This document shows, piece after piece, positions 8,645 through 17,148 of a stretch of 64,000 nucleotides of DNA (position 1 is its first letter; the number at the start of each line of letters is the position of its first letter). The DNA is from Streptomyces sp. NRRL F-6676 (GTDB lineage: Bacteria; Actinomycetota; Actinomycetes; Streptomycetales; Streptomycetaceae): contig NZ_JOHS01000017.1 of NCBI RefSeq assembly GCF_000725625.1, positions 1-64,000 of the forward strand. The letters are read 5' to 3'. Under the pieces are notes generated by a model, which was not told the origin of the DNA, did not search any database, and saw nothing but the letters and a program-made list of their open reading frames with translations. Made by a program: the position numbers and the translations under genes.

Positions 8645-9933
8645 GCGGCGGGGTGGGCGGGACCGTGCCGGACACTGGGTCCATGACGAGCGCCACGCAC
8701 CCGCAGTACCGGGCCTCCTTCGACGTCTGGGGGCCCTGGGTGCTGCTGGCCGCGGGCGTCGTCGCGGCCGCCCTCTCCGCGGCGCCCATCGGAATGAGCC
8801 GGTCCGCGACGCTCCTGTGCGCCGTCCTCGTGCCCCTGGGCGTCGCGCTACAGCTCTATTGGGGACGGGCCAGGCGGAGGCACCCGGGCCCGAGTCGGAC
8901 CGGTGTCCTCCTCTACTTCCTGCGCTGGGCCCTCGCCTTCGTACTGACCTGGGCCAACCCGTTCTTCGCCTTCTACGCCGTGATCGGCTACTACACCGCG
9001 GCCCGGGAGCTGCCGCGCCGGCTGGTGATGCCCGGGCTCGTCCTCACCGCCGTCACCATGGCAGGCAGCGAGATCGGCGGCTGGCCGCCGCACGGACTGG
9101 TCCTCTGGCTCGGCTTCTTCCTCGTCCTGGGCGTCAACGTCTGCATGGTCAGCGTGTTCACCCGGTACGCCGAGCAGGAGCAGACCCGCGCCGCCACCCA
9201 GGCCGAGACCATCGGCGCCCTCGAACGCGCCAACACCGCGCTGCAACAGGCCCTCGACGAGAACGCGGCGCTCCACGCCCAGCTGCTCCTCCAGGCCCGC
9301 GAGGCGGGCATCGCCGACGAACGCCGCCGGCTCGCCGCCGAGATCCACGACACCCTCGCCCAGGGCCTGACCGGCATCATCGCCCAGCTCCAGGTGGTCG
9401 CCGGCACTCCCGACCCGGCCACCGCCCGCACCCATGTGGAGCGCGCCGCCGCGCTGGCCCGGCACAGCCTCGGCGAGGCCCGCCGCTCCGTGCACAACCT
9501 CGCCCCCGTCGCCCTCGCCGCCGACGGGCTGCCCGAGGCCCTGCGCAAGACGGTCGCCGAATGGGGCGAGCGCAACGGGGCGCGCGCCGACTTCACCGTC
9601 ACCGGCACCGCCGAGCACCTCCACGACGAGGTCTCCGCGACCCTGCTCCGCATCGCCGAGGAGGCCCTCTCCAACGCCGCCCGGCACGCCCGCGCCGGCC
9701 GGGTCGGCGTCACCCTGTCCTTCATGGGCGACGAGGTCAGCCTCGACATCCGCGACGACGGCACCGGGTTCGACCCGGCCGCCGTCCCCGCCCGCACCCG
9801 CGGCGGCGGCTTCGGCCTCGACGGCATGCGGGCCCGCGCCGAGCGGATCGCGGGCTCCGTCGCCGTCGAGTCCGAGCCGGGGCAGGGCACGGCGGTGTCG
9901 GCTCGCGTACCGTTGGTACGCCATGAGCGATGA
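8641..9933 (+). CDS. Sensor histidine kinase (NarL/DesK class, HisKA_3)
   Basis: 430 residues from the ATG that overlaps the permease stop (ATGA); an alternative ATG at 8683 gives 416 residues and neither has a good ribosome site. The N-terminal half has about five membrane helices (WVLLAAGVVAAALSAAP onward) with almost no extracellular loop, so sensing is probably within or at the membrane. A coiled-coil linker (about 170-210) leads to the HisKA_3 phosphoacceptor in RRLAAEIHDTLAQGLTG, then an HATPase_c domain with ALSNAARHA (N box), DIRDDGTGFD (G1) and GFGLDGMRARAE (G2). It presumably phosphorylates the adjacent response regulator. Confidence 0.9.
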   Translation: MSGGVGGTVPDTGSMTSATHPQYRASFDVWGPWVLLAAGVVAAALSAAPIGMSRSATLLCAVLVPLGVALQLYWGRARRRHPGPSRTGVLLYFLRWALAFVLTWANPFFAFYAVIGYYTAARELPRRLVMPGLVLTAVTMAGSEIGGWPPHGLVLWLGFFLVLGVNVCMVSVFTRYAEQEQTRAATQAETIGALERANTALQQALDENAALHAQLLLQAREAGIADERRRLAAEIHDTLAQGLTGIIAQLQVVAGTPDPATARTHVERAAALARHSLGEARRSVHNLAPVALAADGLPEALRKTVAEWGERNGARADFTVTGTAEHLHDEVSATLLRIAEEALSNAARHARAGRVGVTLSFMGDEVSLDIRDDGTGFDPAAVPARTRGGGFGLDGMRARAERIAGSVAVESEPGQGTAVSARVPLVRHER

Positions 9934-10576
9934 CCCGGCCTCCGACACGCCCATTTCCCTGCTCGTCGTCGACGACCACCCCGTCGTACGGGACGGGCTG
10001 CGCGGCATGTTCGAGTCCGCGCCCGGGTTCACGGTGCTGGGGGAGGCGTCGGGCGGTCTCGAGGCGGTCGAGCGGGCCGTCGCGCTCGATCCGGACGTGG
10101 TGCTGATGGACCTGCGGATGCCGGGCGGGTCGGGGGTGGACGCGATCCGGGAGCTGGGGCGGCGGGGGGTGCGGGCGAAGGTGCTCGTGCTGACGACGTA
10201 CGACACGGATTCCGACACGTTGCCGGCGATCGAGGCCGGGGCCACGGGCTATCTGCTCAAGGACGCGCCCCGGGAGGAACTGTTCACGGCGGTACGGGCC
10301 GCCGCGCGCGGGCGGACGGTGCTGTCGCCGGCGGTGGCGACGCGGTTGGTGTCGGCGGTGCGGGCGCCGGGGCCCGGGGGTGAGCCGTTGTCCTCCCGCG
10401 AGCGGGAGGTCCTGGCGCTCGTCGCCAAGGGCACGTCGAACCGGGAGATCGCGCGGGCGCTGTTCATCAGTGAGGCGACGGTGAAGACGCACCTGACGCA
10501 CCTGTACGCCAAGCTGGGCGTGAAGGACCGCGCGGCGGCGGTAGCCGCGGCGTACGACCGCGGAATCCTGGGGTAA
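9923..10576 (+). CDS. NarL/LuxR-type response regulator
   Basis: 217 residues. Receiver domain (about 10-125) with acidic pocket VVDDHP, phosphoacceptor Asp in VVLMDLRMPG, and the conserved Lys in GYLLKDAP; C-terminal LuxR helix-turn-helix (about 150-215) with LSSREREVLALVAKG, NREIA and ATVKTHLTHLYAKLG. It overlaps the kinase gene by 11 bp. It most likely controls the ABC-2 exporter operon it belongs to. The ATG at 9923 places the first beta strand eleven residues in, normal for the family. Confidence 0.93.
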   Translation: MSDDPASDTPISLLVVDDHPVVRDGLRGMFESAPGFTVLGEASGGLEAVERAVALDPDVVLMDLRMPGGSGVDAIRELGRRGVRAKVLVLTTYDTDSDTLPAIEAGATGYLLKDAPREELFTAVRAAARGRTVLSPAVATRLVSAVRAPGPGGEPLSSREREVLALVAKGTSNREIARALFISEATVKTHLTHLYAKLGVKDRAAAVAAAYDRGILG

Positions 10577-10647
10577 CCCCCGGAAGAGCGCGCGGGAGAG
10601 CGCGGGTGGGTGGGTTCGTCGGCGGGTGCGGGTCGTGGTCGGTTGCC

Positions 10648-10692
10648 CGCGCAGTTCCCCGCGCCCCTGATAGGGGCGCGGGGAACTGCGCG
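10648..10692. terminator. 21-bp perfect hairpin between convergent genes
   Basis: A perfect inverted repeat with 21-bp arms (CGCGCAGTTCCCCGCGCCCC/T and its complement) and a 3-nt loop lies between the convergent response-regulator and glgX genes. It can terminate both directions. The same GCAGTTCCCCGCGCCCCT half recurs at about 45836-45856, and it is a repeat family common in streptomycete intergenic DNA. Confidence 0.75.
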
Positions 10693-10723
10693 AGAAGCCC
10701 CACCCACCCGCGCGTTCGGGGTC

Positions 10724-10742
10724 CAAGGGGCGGAGCCCCTTG
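10724..10742. terminator. Second short hairpin in the same convergent spacer
   Basis: CAAGGGGC, 3-nt loop, GCCCCTTG: an 8-bp perfect stem facing glgX. The AAGGGGCGGAGCCCCTT type is frequent in streptomycete intergenic regions and probably backs up the larger hairpin nearby. Confidence 0.5.
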
Positions 10743-10786
10743 AAGGGATGGGACGGGTAGGGGCGGCGGGGGCGAGGAAAGAGCGC

Positions 10787-13030
10787 CTACGCCACCACCC
10801 GCAGCAGCAGCACCGTCCGCCCCGGCACCGTCACCGCCGTACCCCCCGCGTACACCTCCCCGGGAGCCGCATCCTGCGGCTCCCGCCCCGTGTCGACGAC
10901 CACCTCGTACCGCTCCCCCCACGGCACCCCCGGCAACACGAACGACACCCCCTCACCCCCCGCGTGCAGCACCGCGAGAAAGCTGTCGTCCACCACCGGC
11001 TCCCCCCGCGCGTCCCGCCCCGGAATGTCCCGCCCCGACAGATACATCCCCAGCGTCGCCGCCGGCGCGTACCAGTCCGGCTCCGTCATCTCCTCCCCCC
11101 GCGCCGTGAACCACGCCAGATCCCGCAGCCCGTCGGCCGAGTGCGCCCGCCCGGAGAAGAACGCCCGGCGCCGGAGCACCGGGTGCGCGTGCCGCAGCGC
11201 GATCAGACGCGCGGTCAGATCGGACAGCGCCCGCCACCCGGGCTCGTCCAGCAGGCTCCAGTCGACCCACCCGGTCTCGTTGTCCTGGCAGTACGCGTTG
11301 TTGTTGCCGCCCTGCGTCCGCCCCATCTCGTCGCCCGCGACGAGCATCGGCACACCCGTGGACAGCAGCAGCGTGGTCAGCAGGTTGCGCAGCTGCCGGC
11401 GCCGCAGCGCCCGTACCCCCTCGTCGTCCGTCTCGCCCTCGGCCCCGCAGTTCCAGGAGCGGTTGTCGTCGTTGCCGTCCCGGTTGCCCTCCCCGTTGGC
11501 CTCGTTGTGCTTGCGCTCGTAGGAGACGAGGTCCCGCAGCGTGAAACCGTCGTGCGCGGTGACGAAGTTGACGGAGGCGTACGGGCGGCGCCCGCCCCAC
11601 GCGTACAGGTCGCTGGAGCCGGAGAGCCGGTAGCCCATCTCCCGCACGTCCGGCAGCGCGTGCCGCCAGAAGTCGCGCACGGCGTCCCGGTAGCGGTCGT
11701 TCCACTCCGTCCACAGCGGCGGGAACGCGCCCACCTGGTAGCCGCCCGAGCCGACGTCCCACGGCTCGGCGATCAGCTTCACCCGGCGCAGCACCGGGTC
11801 CTGGGCGATCACCGCGAGGAACGGGGAGAGCATGTCGACGTCGTGCATCGAGCGGGCCAGTGCCGCCGCGAGGTCGAAGCGGAAGCCGTCGACGCCCATC
11901 TCCGTCACCCAGTAGCGCAGCGAGTCGGTGATCAGGCGCAGCACATGCGGCTGGACGACGTGCAGGGTGTTGCCGCAGCCGGTGTAGTCGGCGTAGCGCC
12001 GCACGTCCGGCTGGAGGCGGTAGTAGCCGCGGTTGTCGATGCCCTTGAGGGAGAGCGTCGGGCCCAGCTCGCCCGCCTCGGCGGTGTGGTTGTAGACCAC
12101 GTCGAGGATGACCTCGATCCCCGCCGCGTGCAGCGCGCGCACCATCCGCTTGAACTCGCCGACCTGCTGCCCCGCCGTCCCCGAGGCCGCGTACGCCGCA
12201 TGCGGGGCGAAGTAGCCGATGGAGTTGTAGCCCCAGTGGTTGCGCAGGCCCCGGCGCAGCAGATGGTCCTCGTGCGCGAACTGGTGCACGGGCAGCAGCT
12301 CCACCGCCGTCACGCCGAGCCGCGTGAGGTGCGCGAGGGCCGCCGGGTGCGCCAGCCCCGCGTACGTGCCGCGCAGCTCGGGCGGGATCTCCGGGTGCAG
12401 CTTGGTGAAGCCGCGTACGTGCAGCTCGTACAGGACGGTGTCCGCCCAGGGGGTCTTGGGCCGGTGGTCGTCGGCCCAGTCGTCGCCGTCGTGGACGACG
12501 ACGCCCTTGGGGACGTACGGCGCGGAGTCCCGCTCGTCGCGCACGGTGTCGGCGACATGCTGCTCGGGCCAGTCCCGTACGTGCCCGTAGACCTCCGGCG
12601 GCAGCGCGAACTCCCCGTCCACCGCGCGGGCGTAGGGGTCGAGGAGCAGCTTGGCCGGGTTCCAGCGGGCGCCGGTCCACGGGTCCCAGCGGCCGTGCAC
12701 CCGGTAGCCGTAGCGCTGCCCGGGGCGGACGCCGGGCACGAACCCGTGCCAGATCTCGTGCGTCAGCTCGGCCAGCGGAACCCGGGTCTCCCCGCCCCGT
12801 TCATCGAACAGGCACAGCTCGACCGCCTCCGCCCCGCCCGCCCACAGCGCGAAGTTGGTGCCCACGGCGCCGTCCGGGCCGGTGCGGAACCGCGCGCCGA
12901 GCGGGGTCGGCGCCCCCGGCCACACCGGTGGCGCGGGCGCCTCGCGCGGGGCGCCGTTCAGCACGGCGTCCCGGCGGCGCGCGTGCCCCGCCGCTCTCTG
13001 TACTGCCTCCTGCTCGGCTGCGCTCGACAC
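10787..13030 (-). CDS. glgX: Glycogen debranching enzyme GlgX (GH13)
   Basis: 747 residues. Removes alpha-1,6 branches from phosphorylase-limited glycogen. A CBM48-type N-terminal domain (GARFRTGPDGAVGTNFALWA, about 35-130) precedes the GH13 barrel with all four conserved regions: EVILDVVYNHTAE, GFRFDLA with nucleophile D386, IAEPWDVG with the acid/base Glu, and FVTAHDGF. The segment GNRDGNDDNRSWNCGAEG is characteristic of GlgX/TreX enzymes. GTG start at 13030 is fixed by GGGAGG 7 nt upstream; the frame stays open further upstream but that part is low-complexity. It stands alone, with no glgB or glgP nearby. Confidence 0.95.
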   Translation of the reverse strand: MSSAAEQEAVQRAAGHARRRDAVLNGAPREAPAPPVWPGAPTPLGARFRTGPDGAVGTNFALWAGGAEAVELCLFDERGGETRVPLAELTHEIWHGFVPGVRPGQRYGYRVHGRWDPWTGARWNPAKLLLDPYARAVDGEFALPPEVYGHVRDWPEQHVADTVRDERDSAPYVPKGVVVHDGDDWADDHRPKTPWADTVLYELHVRGFTKLHPEIPPELRGTYAGLAHPAALAHLTRLGVTAVELLPVHQFAHEDHLLRRGLRNHWGYNSIGYFAPHAAYAASGTAGQQVGEFKRMVRALHAAGIEVILDVVYNHTAEAGELGPTLSLKGIDNRGYYRLQPDVRRYADYTGCGNTLHVVQPHVLRLITDSLRYWVTEMGVDGFRFDLAAALARSMHDVDMLSPFLAVIAQDPVLRRVKLIAEPWDVGSGGYQVGAFPPLWTEWNDRYRDAVRDFWRHALPDVREMGYRLSGSSDLYAWGGRRPYASVNFVTAHDGFTLRDLVSYERKHNEANGEGNRDGNDDNRSWNCGAEGETDDEGVRALRRRQLRNLLTTLLLSTGVPMLVAGDEMGRTQGGNNNAYCQDNETGWVDWSLLDEPGWRALSDLTARLIALRHAHPVLRRRAFFSGRAHSADGLRDLAWFTARGEEMTEPDWYAPAATLGMYLSGRDIPGRDARGEPVVDDSFLAVLHAGGEGVSFVLPGVPWGERYEVVVDTGREPQDAAPGEVYAGGTAVTVPGRTVLLLRVVA

Positions 13031-13369
13031 CGGTAGGCCTCCCGCGGCTCCGTGGGGCGGCGCGGAAAAGGGCGCACGGCGTCCCGGCCGCGGCACCTCG
13101 TCGCGTCGTCCTCCCCAAGGTTCTGCCCAGAGCGTGGCACGCACTCACGTTTCCCGGGGTGGCCGAAGCGGAGACATGACAGGTGGGGGCACCCGCGGGG
13201 CCGGAACCCCGCGCGCACCCCGGCGGACCGGCGTTCGGCGCGAATTGGGACTGAACAGTGACAATCGCGGGGGCCCGGCGGGCCCGGCCGTGTGATTCAT
13301 TTGCGCAGTACGCGCGTATGACGCGCTGGAGTGCGGGCCTCGACAGGCCGTGCGAGGGGAGAACGACAA
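13031..13369. other. 339-bp divergent promoter region of glgX and the L,D-transpeptidase
   Basis: No gene seen. It should contain two back-to-back promoters. Visible elements are a palindrome TACGCGCGTA near 13310-13319, a GGGCCC-GGC-GGGCCC inverted repeat near 13270, and an A/T-richer patch (GTGATTCATTTG) near 13290-13302 that could be part of the rightward promoter. None is diagnostic of a known regulator. Confidence 0.35.
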
Positions 13370-14611
13370 GTGAACAGACGACCGATCCAGGGGGCGTCGG
13401 TTGGCGCACGGATACGCGGCGGCAGGGGGACGGTCCGGGCGGCGCTGCTCGGCTCACTGCTGCTCGCGGTGACCGCGTGCGGCGGGGGCGGCGGGTCCGA
13501 CGCGGACTCGGCGAGCGGCGGCAAGGACGCGGGCAGCGCGAAGAGCGCCTCCCCGCAGGCCGTCGTGACGATCGCGCCGAAGAACGGCGCCGACGGCGTG
13601 GCCACCACCGGCGCGCTGAAGGTCACCGCGGCCAAGGGCACACTGACGAAGGTGAGCGTCGAGGACGCCAAGGGCCGGGAGGTCGACGGAAAGATAACCG
13701 GCGGGGGCGCCACCTGGACGCCCTCGGGCCACCTGGCCACGCACACCCGCTACACCGTCAGCGCGGTCGCCAAGGACTCCGGCGGCCGCAGCACCACCCA
13801 GAAGTCCAGCTTCACCACGCTGACCCCGAAGGCCACCTTCACCGGCGCCTTCACTCCGGAGGACGGCAGCAAGGTCGGCGTCGGGATGCCGTTCTCGGTC
13901 AACTTCACCCGGGGCATCACGCACCCGGAGGACGTCGAGAAGGCGATCACCATCAAGACCGAGCCGGCCGTCGAGGTCCGCGGCCACTGGTTCGGCAACG
14001 ACCGGCTCGACTTCCGGCCCAAGGAGTACTGGAAGCCCGGCACCAAGGTCAGCGTCACGCTGAACCTCGACGGCGTCGAGGGCCGGCCCGGCGTCTACGG
14101 CAAGCAGGCCAAGACGGTCGACTTCACGATCGGGCGCAGCCAGATCTCCACGGTCGACGTCAAGACCCAGAAGATGACCGTCCGCCGCGACGGCAAGGTC
14201 ATCAAGACCATCCCGGTCACCACCGGCAAGCCCGGCTACGACACGTGGAACGGCCAGATGGTCATCACCGAGCGCCTCACGGTGACCCGGATGAACGGCG
14301 AGACGGTCGGTTACGGCGGCGAGTACGACATCAAGGACGTCCCGCACGCCATGCGCCTGACCACCTCCGGCACGTTCATCCACGGCAACTACTGGGGCGG
14401 CGGCACCTTCGGCAACTACGCCTCCAGCCACGGCTGCATCGGCCTGCGCGACGTCAAGGGCGGCTACGACAGCGGCGTCTCGGCGGCGTGGTTCTTCAAC
14501 CGCTCGATGACCGGTGACGTGGTGGTGGTCAAGCACTCCCACGACAAGACGGTGTCCCCGGACAACGGCCTGAACGGCTGGAACATGTCCTGGGAGGACT
14601 GGACGGCGTGA
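13370..14611 (+). CDS. Lipoprotein L,D-transpeptidase with Ig-like domains
   Basis: 413 residues. Forms 3-3 peptide cross-links in peptidoglycan. GTG at 13370 is preceded by GAGGGGAG with good spacing. A signal sequence ends in lipobox LAVTAC, so the protein is anchored to the outer face of the membrane. Two Ig-like domains of the actinobacterial LDT type follow (about 60-150 and 155-255), then the YkuD catalytic domain with His in IHGNYWGGGTFG and catalytic Cys356 in SSHGCIGLRD. The linker QISTVDVKTQKMTVRRDG marks the domain start. Closely resembles LdtMt2-like enzymes in plan. Confidence 0.94.
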   Translation: MNRRPIQGASVGARIRGGRGTVRAALLGSLLLAVTACGGGGGSDADSASGGKDAGSAKSASPQAVVTIAPKNGADGVATTGALKVTAAKGTLTKVSVEDAKGREVDGKITGGGATWTPSGHLATHTRYTVSAVAKDSGGRSTTQKSSFTTLTPKATFTGAFTPEDGSKVGVGMPFSVNFTRGITHPEDVEKAITIKTEPAVEVRGHWFGNDRLDFRPKEYWKPGTKVSVTLNLDGVEGRPGVYGKQAKTVDFTIGRSQISTVDVKTQKMTVRRDGKVIKTIPVTTGKPGYDTWNGQMVITERLTVTRMNGETVGYGGEYDIKDVPHAMRLTTSGTFIHGNYWGGGTFGNYASSHGCIGLRDVKGGYDSGVSAAWFFNRSMTGDVVVVKHSHDKTVSPDNGLNGWNMSWEDWTA

Positions 14612-14670
14612 GCCGTCCTTGAGGGGCGCGGGGCTGTGCCGATATGCGGCTCCGCCGCGTGGGCGCACAA

Positions 14671-14712
14671 CGGAGCGAGGCTCCGTAGGGGGGCCGGGGG
14701 CGCAGCCCCCGG
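14671..14712. terminator. Tandem hairpins between convergent L,D-transpeptidase and enoyl-CoA hydratase genes
   Basis: Two adjacent perfect stem-loops, CGGAGC-GAG-GCTCCG (14671-14685) and CCGGGGGC-GCA-GCCCCCGG (14694-14712), sit between the two stops. Likely bidirectional terminator. Confidence 0.6.
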
Positions 14713-14777
14713 AGGACGGGAAGGGCAGGGGCGGTGGGGGCGAAAAAAGCCTCCCCGCCCCCACCCCCTCCGCACCC

Positions 14778-15545
14778 TCAGACGAACTTCGCCTTCCCCG
14801 GCCCCTCCTCCACGAAGCTCCGCATCCCACGCTCGCGGTCCTCCGTGGCGAACAACCCCGCGAACCAGCCCCGCTCGACGGCCAGCCCCGTCTCGATGTC
14901 GGTCTCAAGACCCGCGTCGACCGACTCCTTGGCCGCCCGCAGCGCGAGCGCCGGCCCCCGCGCCAACCGCGCCGCCCACGCATGCGCCGCCTCGTACACC
15001 TCCCCGGCCGGAACGACCCGGTCCACGAGCCCCAGCGCCAAGGCCTCGTCCGCCTTGACCTGACGCCCCGTGAAGATCAGGTCCTTCGCCCGGGACGGCC
15101 CGATCAGCCGGGACAGCCGCTGGGTGCCACCCGCACCCGGGATCAGCCCGAGCAGGATCTCCGGCTGGCCCAGCTTCGCGTTGTCCGCGGCGATGCGATG
15201 GTCCGCGCAGAGCGCCAACTCGCAGCCCCCGCCCAGCGCGTACCCCGTCACGGCGGCCACGACCGGCTTGGGGATGCGGGCCACGGCGGTGAAGGACTCC
15301 TGGAGGGCGCGGGCGCGCAGGACCATCGCGGCGTGGTCCATGGCCCGCATCTCCTTGATGTCCGCGCCGGCCGCGAACACCTTCTCCCCGCCGTAGAGGA
15401 TCACCGCCCGTACGTCGGCGCGGTCCCCCGCCTCCTCCGCGAGCTCCTTGATCCGGTCCTGCGTGGCCACGTCCAACGCGTTCATCGGCGGCCGGTCCAG
15501 CCGGATCGTACCGATGCCTTCGGCGACTTCGAGATGTACGGTCAT
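14778..15545 (-). CDS. Enoyl-CoA hydratase/isomerase family protein
   Basis: 255 residues, full length for the crotonase fold. The oxyanion-hole segments are visible (VFAAGADIKEM and GYALGGGCELAL), and the segment LGQPEILLGLIPGAGGTQRL contains the glutamates expected of true hydratases. Hence hydration of 2,3-enoyl-CoA in fatty-acid or amino-acid degradation is likely, though crotonase-fold substrates cannot be told from sequence by eye. ATG start at 15545; single gene convergent to its left neighbour and divergent from the right one. Confidence 0.9.
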   Translation of the reverse strand: MTVHLEVAEGIGTIRLDRPPMNALDVATQDRIKELAEEAGDRADVRAVILYGGEKVFAAGADIKEMRAMDHAAMVLRARALQESFTAVARIPKPVVAAVTGYALGGGCELALCADHRIAADNAKLGQPEILLGLIPGAGGTQRLSRLIGPSRAKDLIFTGRQVKADEALALGLVDRVVPAGEVYEAAHAWAARLARGPALALRAAKESVDAGLETDIETGLAVERGWFAGLFATEDRERGMRSFVEEGPGKAKFV

Positions 15546-15727
15546 GCACGCAGGTTAACGCGCGCTAACGACGACGCCACCGTCCCCCGGCCACCCGTCC
15601 CCGCCCCACCGTGTCCCGCTCGTTATGCCGCCCCTCTTGCAGTTGACACGGCGTCTCATCCGGCGTCGTGCGGGTGGATTCCGTGTGAACCGGCCCGTAG
15701 CTTCCGCCGGACGGTCATGATGAGGGT

Positions 15728-16225
15728 ATGGCGGGGCTGGAGGGCATCGATCAGCCGCGGGGGCAAGGGCGTGCGACCGCCGCGCGCTGGACGCCCGCGG
15801 TCGAGGACGAACGGGCGCTGAAGGCGCTGGACCTGTTCGGCGACCCCACGGAGGCGGAGGTTCCGCTGCCGTCGCTGCCGGAGTCCGCCGCCACCGCCCG
15901 CCGGCTCGCCCAGGTCGTCCTGCTGCGCCACTGGGGGCTCGGCCCCAAGCTGACGGAGGACGCCGTCCTGCTCGTCTCGGAGCTCGTGGGCAACGCCGTA
16001 CGGCACACCGGCGCCCGCGCCTTCGGGCTGCGGATGCGGCGCCGCCGCGGCCGGATCCGGGTGGAGGTGCGGGACCCCTCCCGAGGTCTGCCCTGCCTCA
16101 TGCCGGTACAGGAACTCGACGTCAGTGGCCGCGGGCTCTTCCTCGTCAACGAGCTTTCCGACCGCTGGGGCGTGGACCTCCTCCCGCGCGGCAAGACGAC
16201 ATGGTTCGAGATGCGCGCGCCGTGA
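15728..16225 (+). CDS. Anti-sigma-factor-like ATP-binding protein (HATPase_c_2)
   Basis: 165 residues. A single GHKL ATPase domain with N-box VSELVGNAVRHTG and G2-like SGRGLFLVNELSDRWGV, the form used by the many RsbW/SpoIIAB-type proteins of Streptomyces that act as anti-sigma or partner-switching kinases. About 45 N-terminal residues precede the domain. No sigma factor or anti-anti-sigma gene is adjacent, so the partner is unknown. ATG at 15728; monocistronic. Confidence 0.85.
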   Translation: MAGLEGIDQPRGQGRATAARWTPAVEDERALKALDLFGDPTEAEVPLPSLPESAATARRLAQVVLLRHWGLGPKLTEDAVLLVSELVGNAVRHTGARAFGLRMRRRRGRIRVEVRDPSRGLPCLMPVQELDVSGRGLFLVNELSDRWGVDLLPRGKTTWFEMRAP

Positions 16226-16320
16226 CGGCGTACCGCCGGTCCGGCAGGTGGCCGCGGCCGCGACCCACCCCCATCCGCCGGACGGGCGAATAGGCAGGTT
16301 TTAGGACGAGAAGTCCTTAA

Positions 16321-17148
16321 ATGGTGCGGGTGAACACCCCGTCCCCCGCCCGCCGCCAGGCCCTCCGCACCGGCGCCGGACTCGCCGCGGCCGCCGCCCT
16401 CACCGGCACGGGCGCCGCCTGCTCGGCCACCGGCCCCTCCGCCACGACGGCCGCCGCCGCGTCCCCGCCGACCGGTACCACCCGCCCCCCGACCGGCACC
16501 CCCGCCCCCACGGCGGCTCCCGCGGCCCCCCGCGCCTACCCGGCCCTCCCCGCCCAGATCACCCACGGCCCCCGCACCCGCCCCCGTGTCGCCCTCACCT
16601 TCCACGGGCAGGGCGACCCCGCCCTCGCCGAGGCCCTCCTGCGCACCGCCGAGCAGGCCGGCGCCCGTGTCACCGTCCTCGCCGTCGGCGACTGGCTCGA
16701 CGCGCACCCCGCGCTCGCCCGCCGCATCCTCGACGGCGGCCACGACCTGGGCAACCACACCCAGCGCCACCTCGCCGTGAACGCCCTGTCCGAGGCGGAC
16801 GCCGCCGCCGAGATCGAGGAGTGCGCCCGGCGCCTGCGCCGGCTCACCGGCTCCATCGGCACCTGGTTCCGCCCCTCGCGCGCCCCCACCGCCTCCCCGC
16901 TCGTCGTGCGCCTGGCCTGCCGTGCGGGCTACCCGCACGTGCTGTCGTACGACGTCGACTCCCTCGACCACACCGACCCGGGCGCCGACGCCGTCACCCG
17001 CACGGTGCTCGACGAGGTCCGCCCCGGTTCCGTGGTGAGCCTGCACCTCGGCCACCCGGACACCGTCGCCGCCCTTCCCGCCCTCCTGACCGGACTCGAC
17101 CACCGCGGCCTGCACGCGGTGACCACCACGGAGCTGCTGAGCCGATGA
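16321..17148 (+). CDS. NodB-like polysaccharide deacetylase lipoprotein with altered catalytic motif
   Basis: 275 residues. The N-terminus has a twin-arginine-like ARRQALRTG segment and a hydrophobic stretch ending in lipobox TGAAC, then a 35-residue Thr/Pro/Ala linker and a NodB fold (about 80-270). Motif 2 is intact (NHTQRH, the metal-binding HxxxH). Motif 1, normally TFDDG with the catalytic base and a metal-binding Asp, reads TFHGQGD, and the RPPxG motif 3 reads RPSRA. So it may have a shifted active site, a different reaction, or only binding function. The ATG at 16321 lacks a clear ribosome site; GTG at 16330 is possible. Its stop overlaps the next lipoprotein gene by 4 bp. Confidence 0.8.
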   Translation: MVRVNTPSPARRQALRTGAGLAAAAALTGTGAACSATGPSATTAAAASPPTGTTRPPTGTPAPTAAPAAPRAYPALPAQITHGPRTRPRVALTFHGQGDPALAEALLRTAEQAGARVTVLAVGDWLDAHPALARRILDGGHDLGNHTQRHLAVNALSEADAAAEIEECARRLRRLTGSIGTWFRPSRAPTASPLVVRLACRAGYPHVLSYDVDSLDHTDPGADAVTRTVLDEVRPGSVVSLHLGHPDTVAALPALLTGLDHRGLHAVTTTELLSR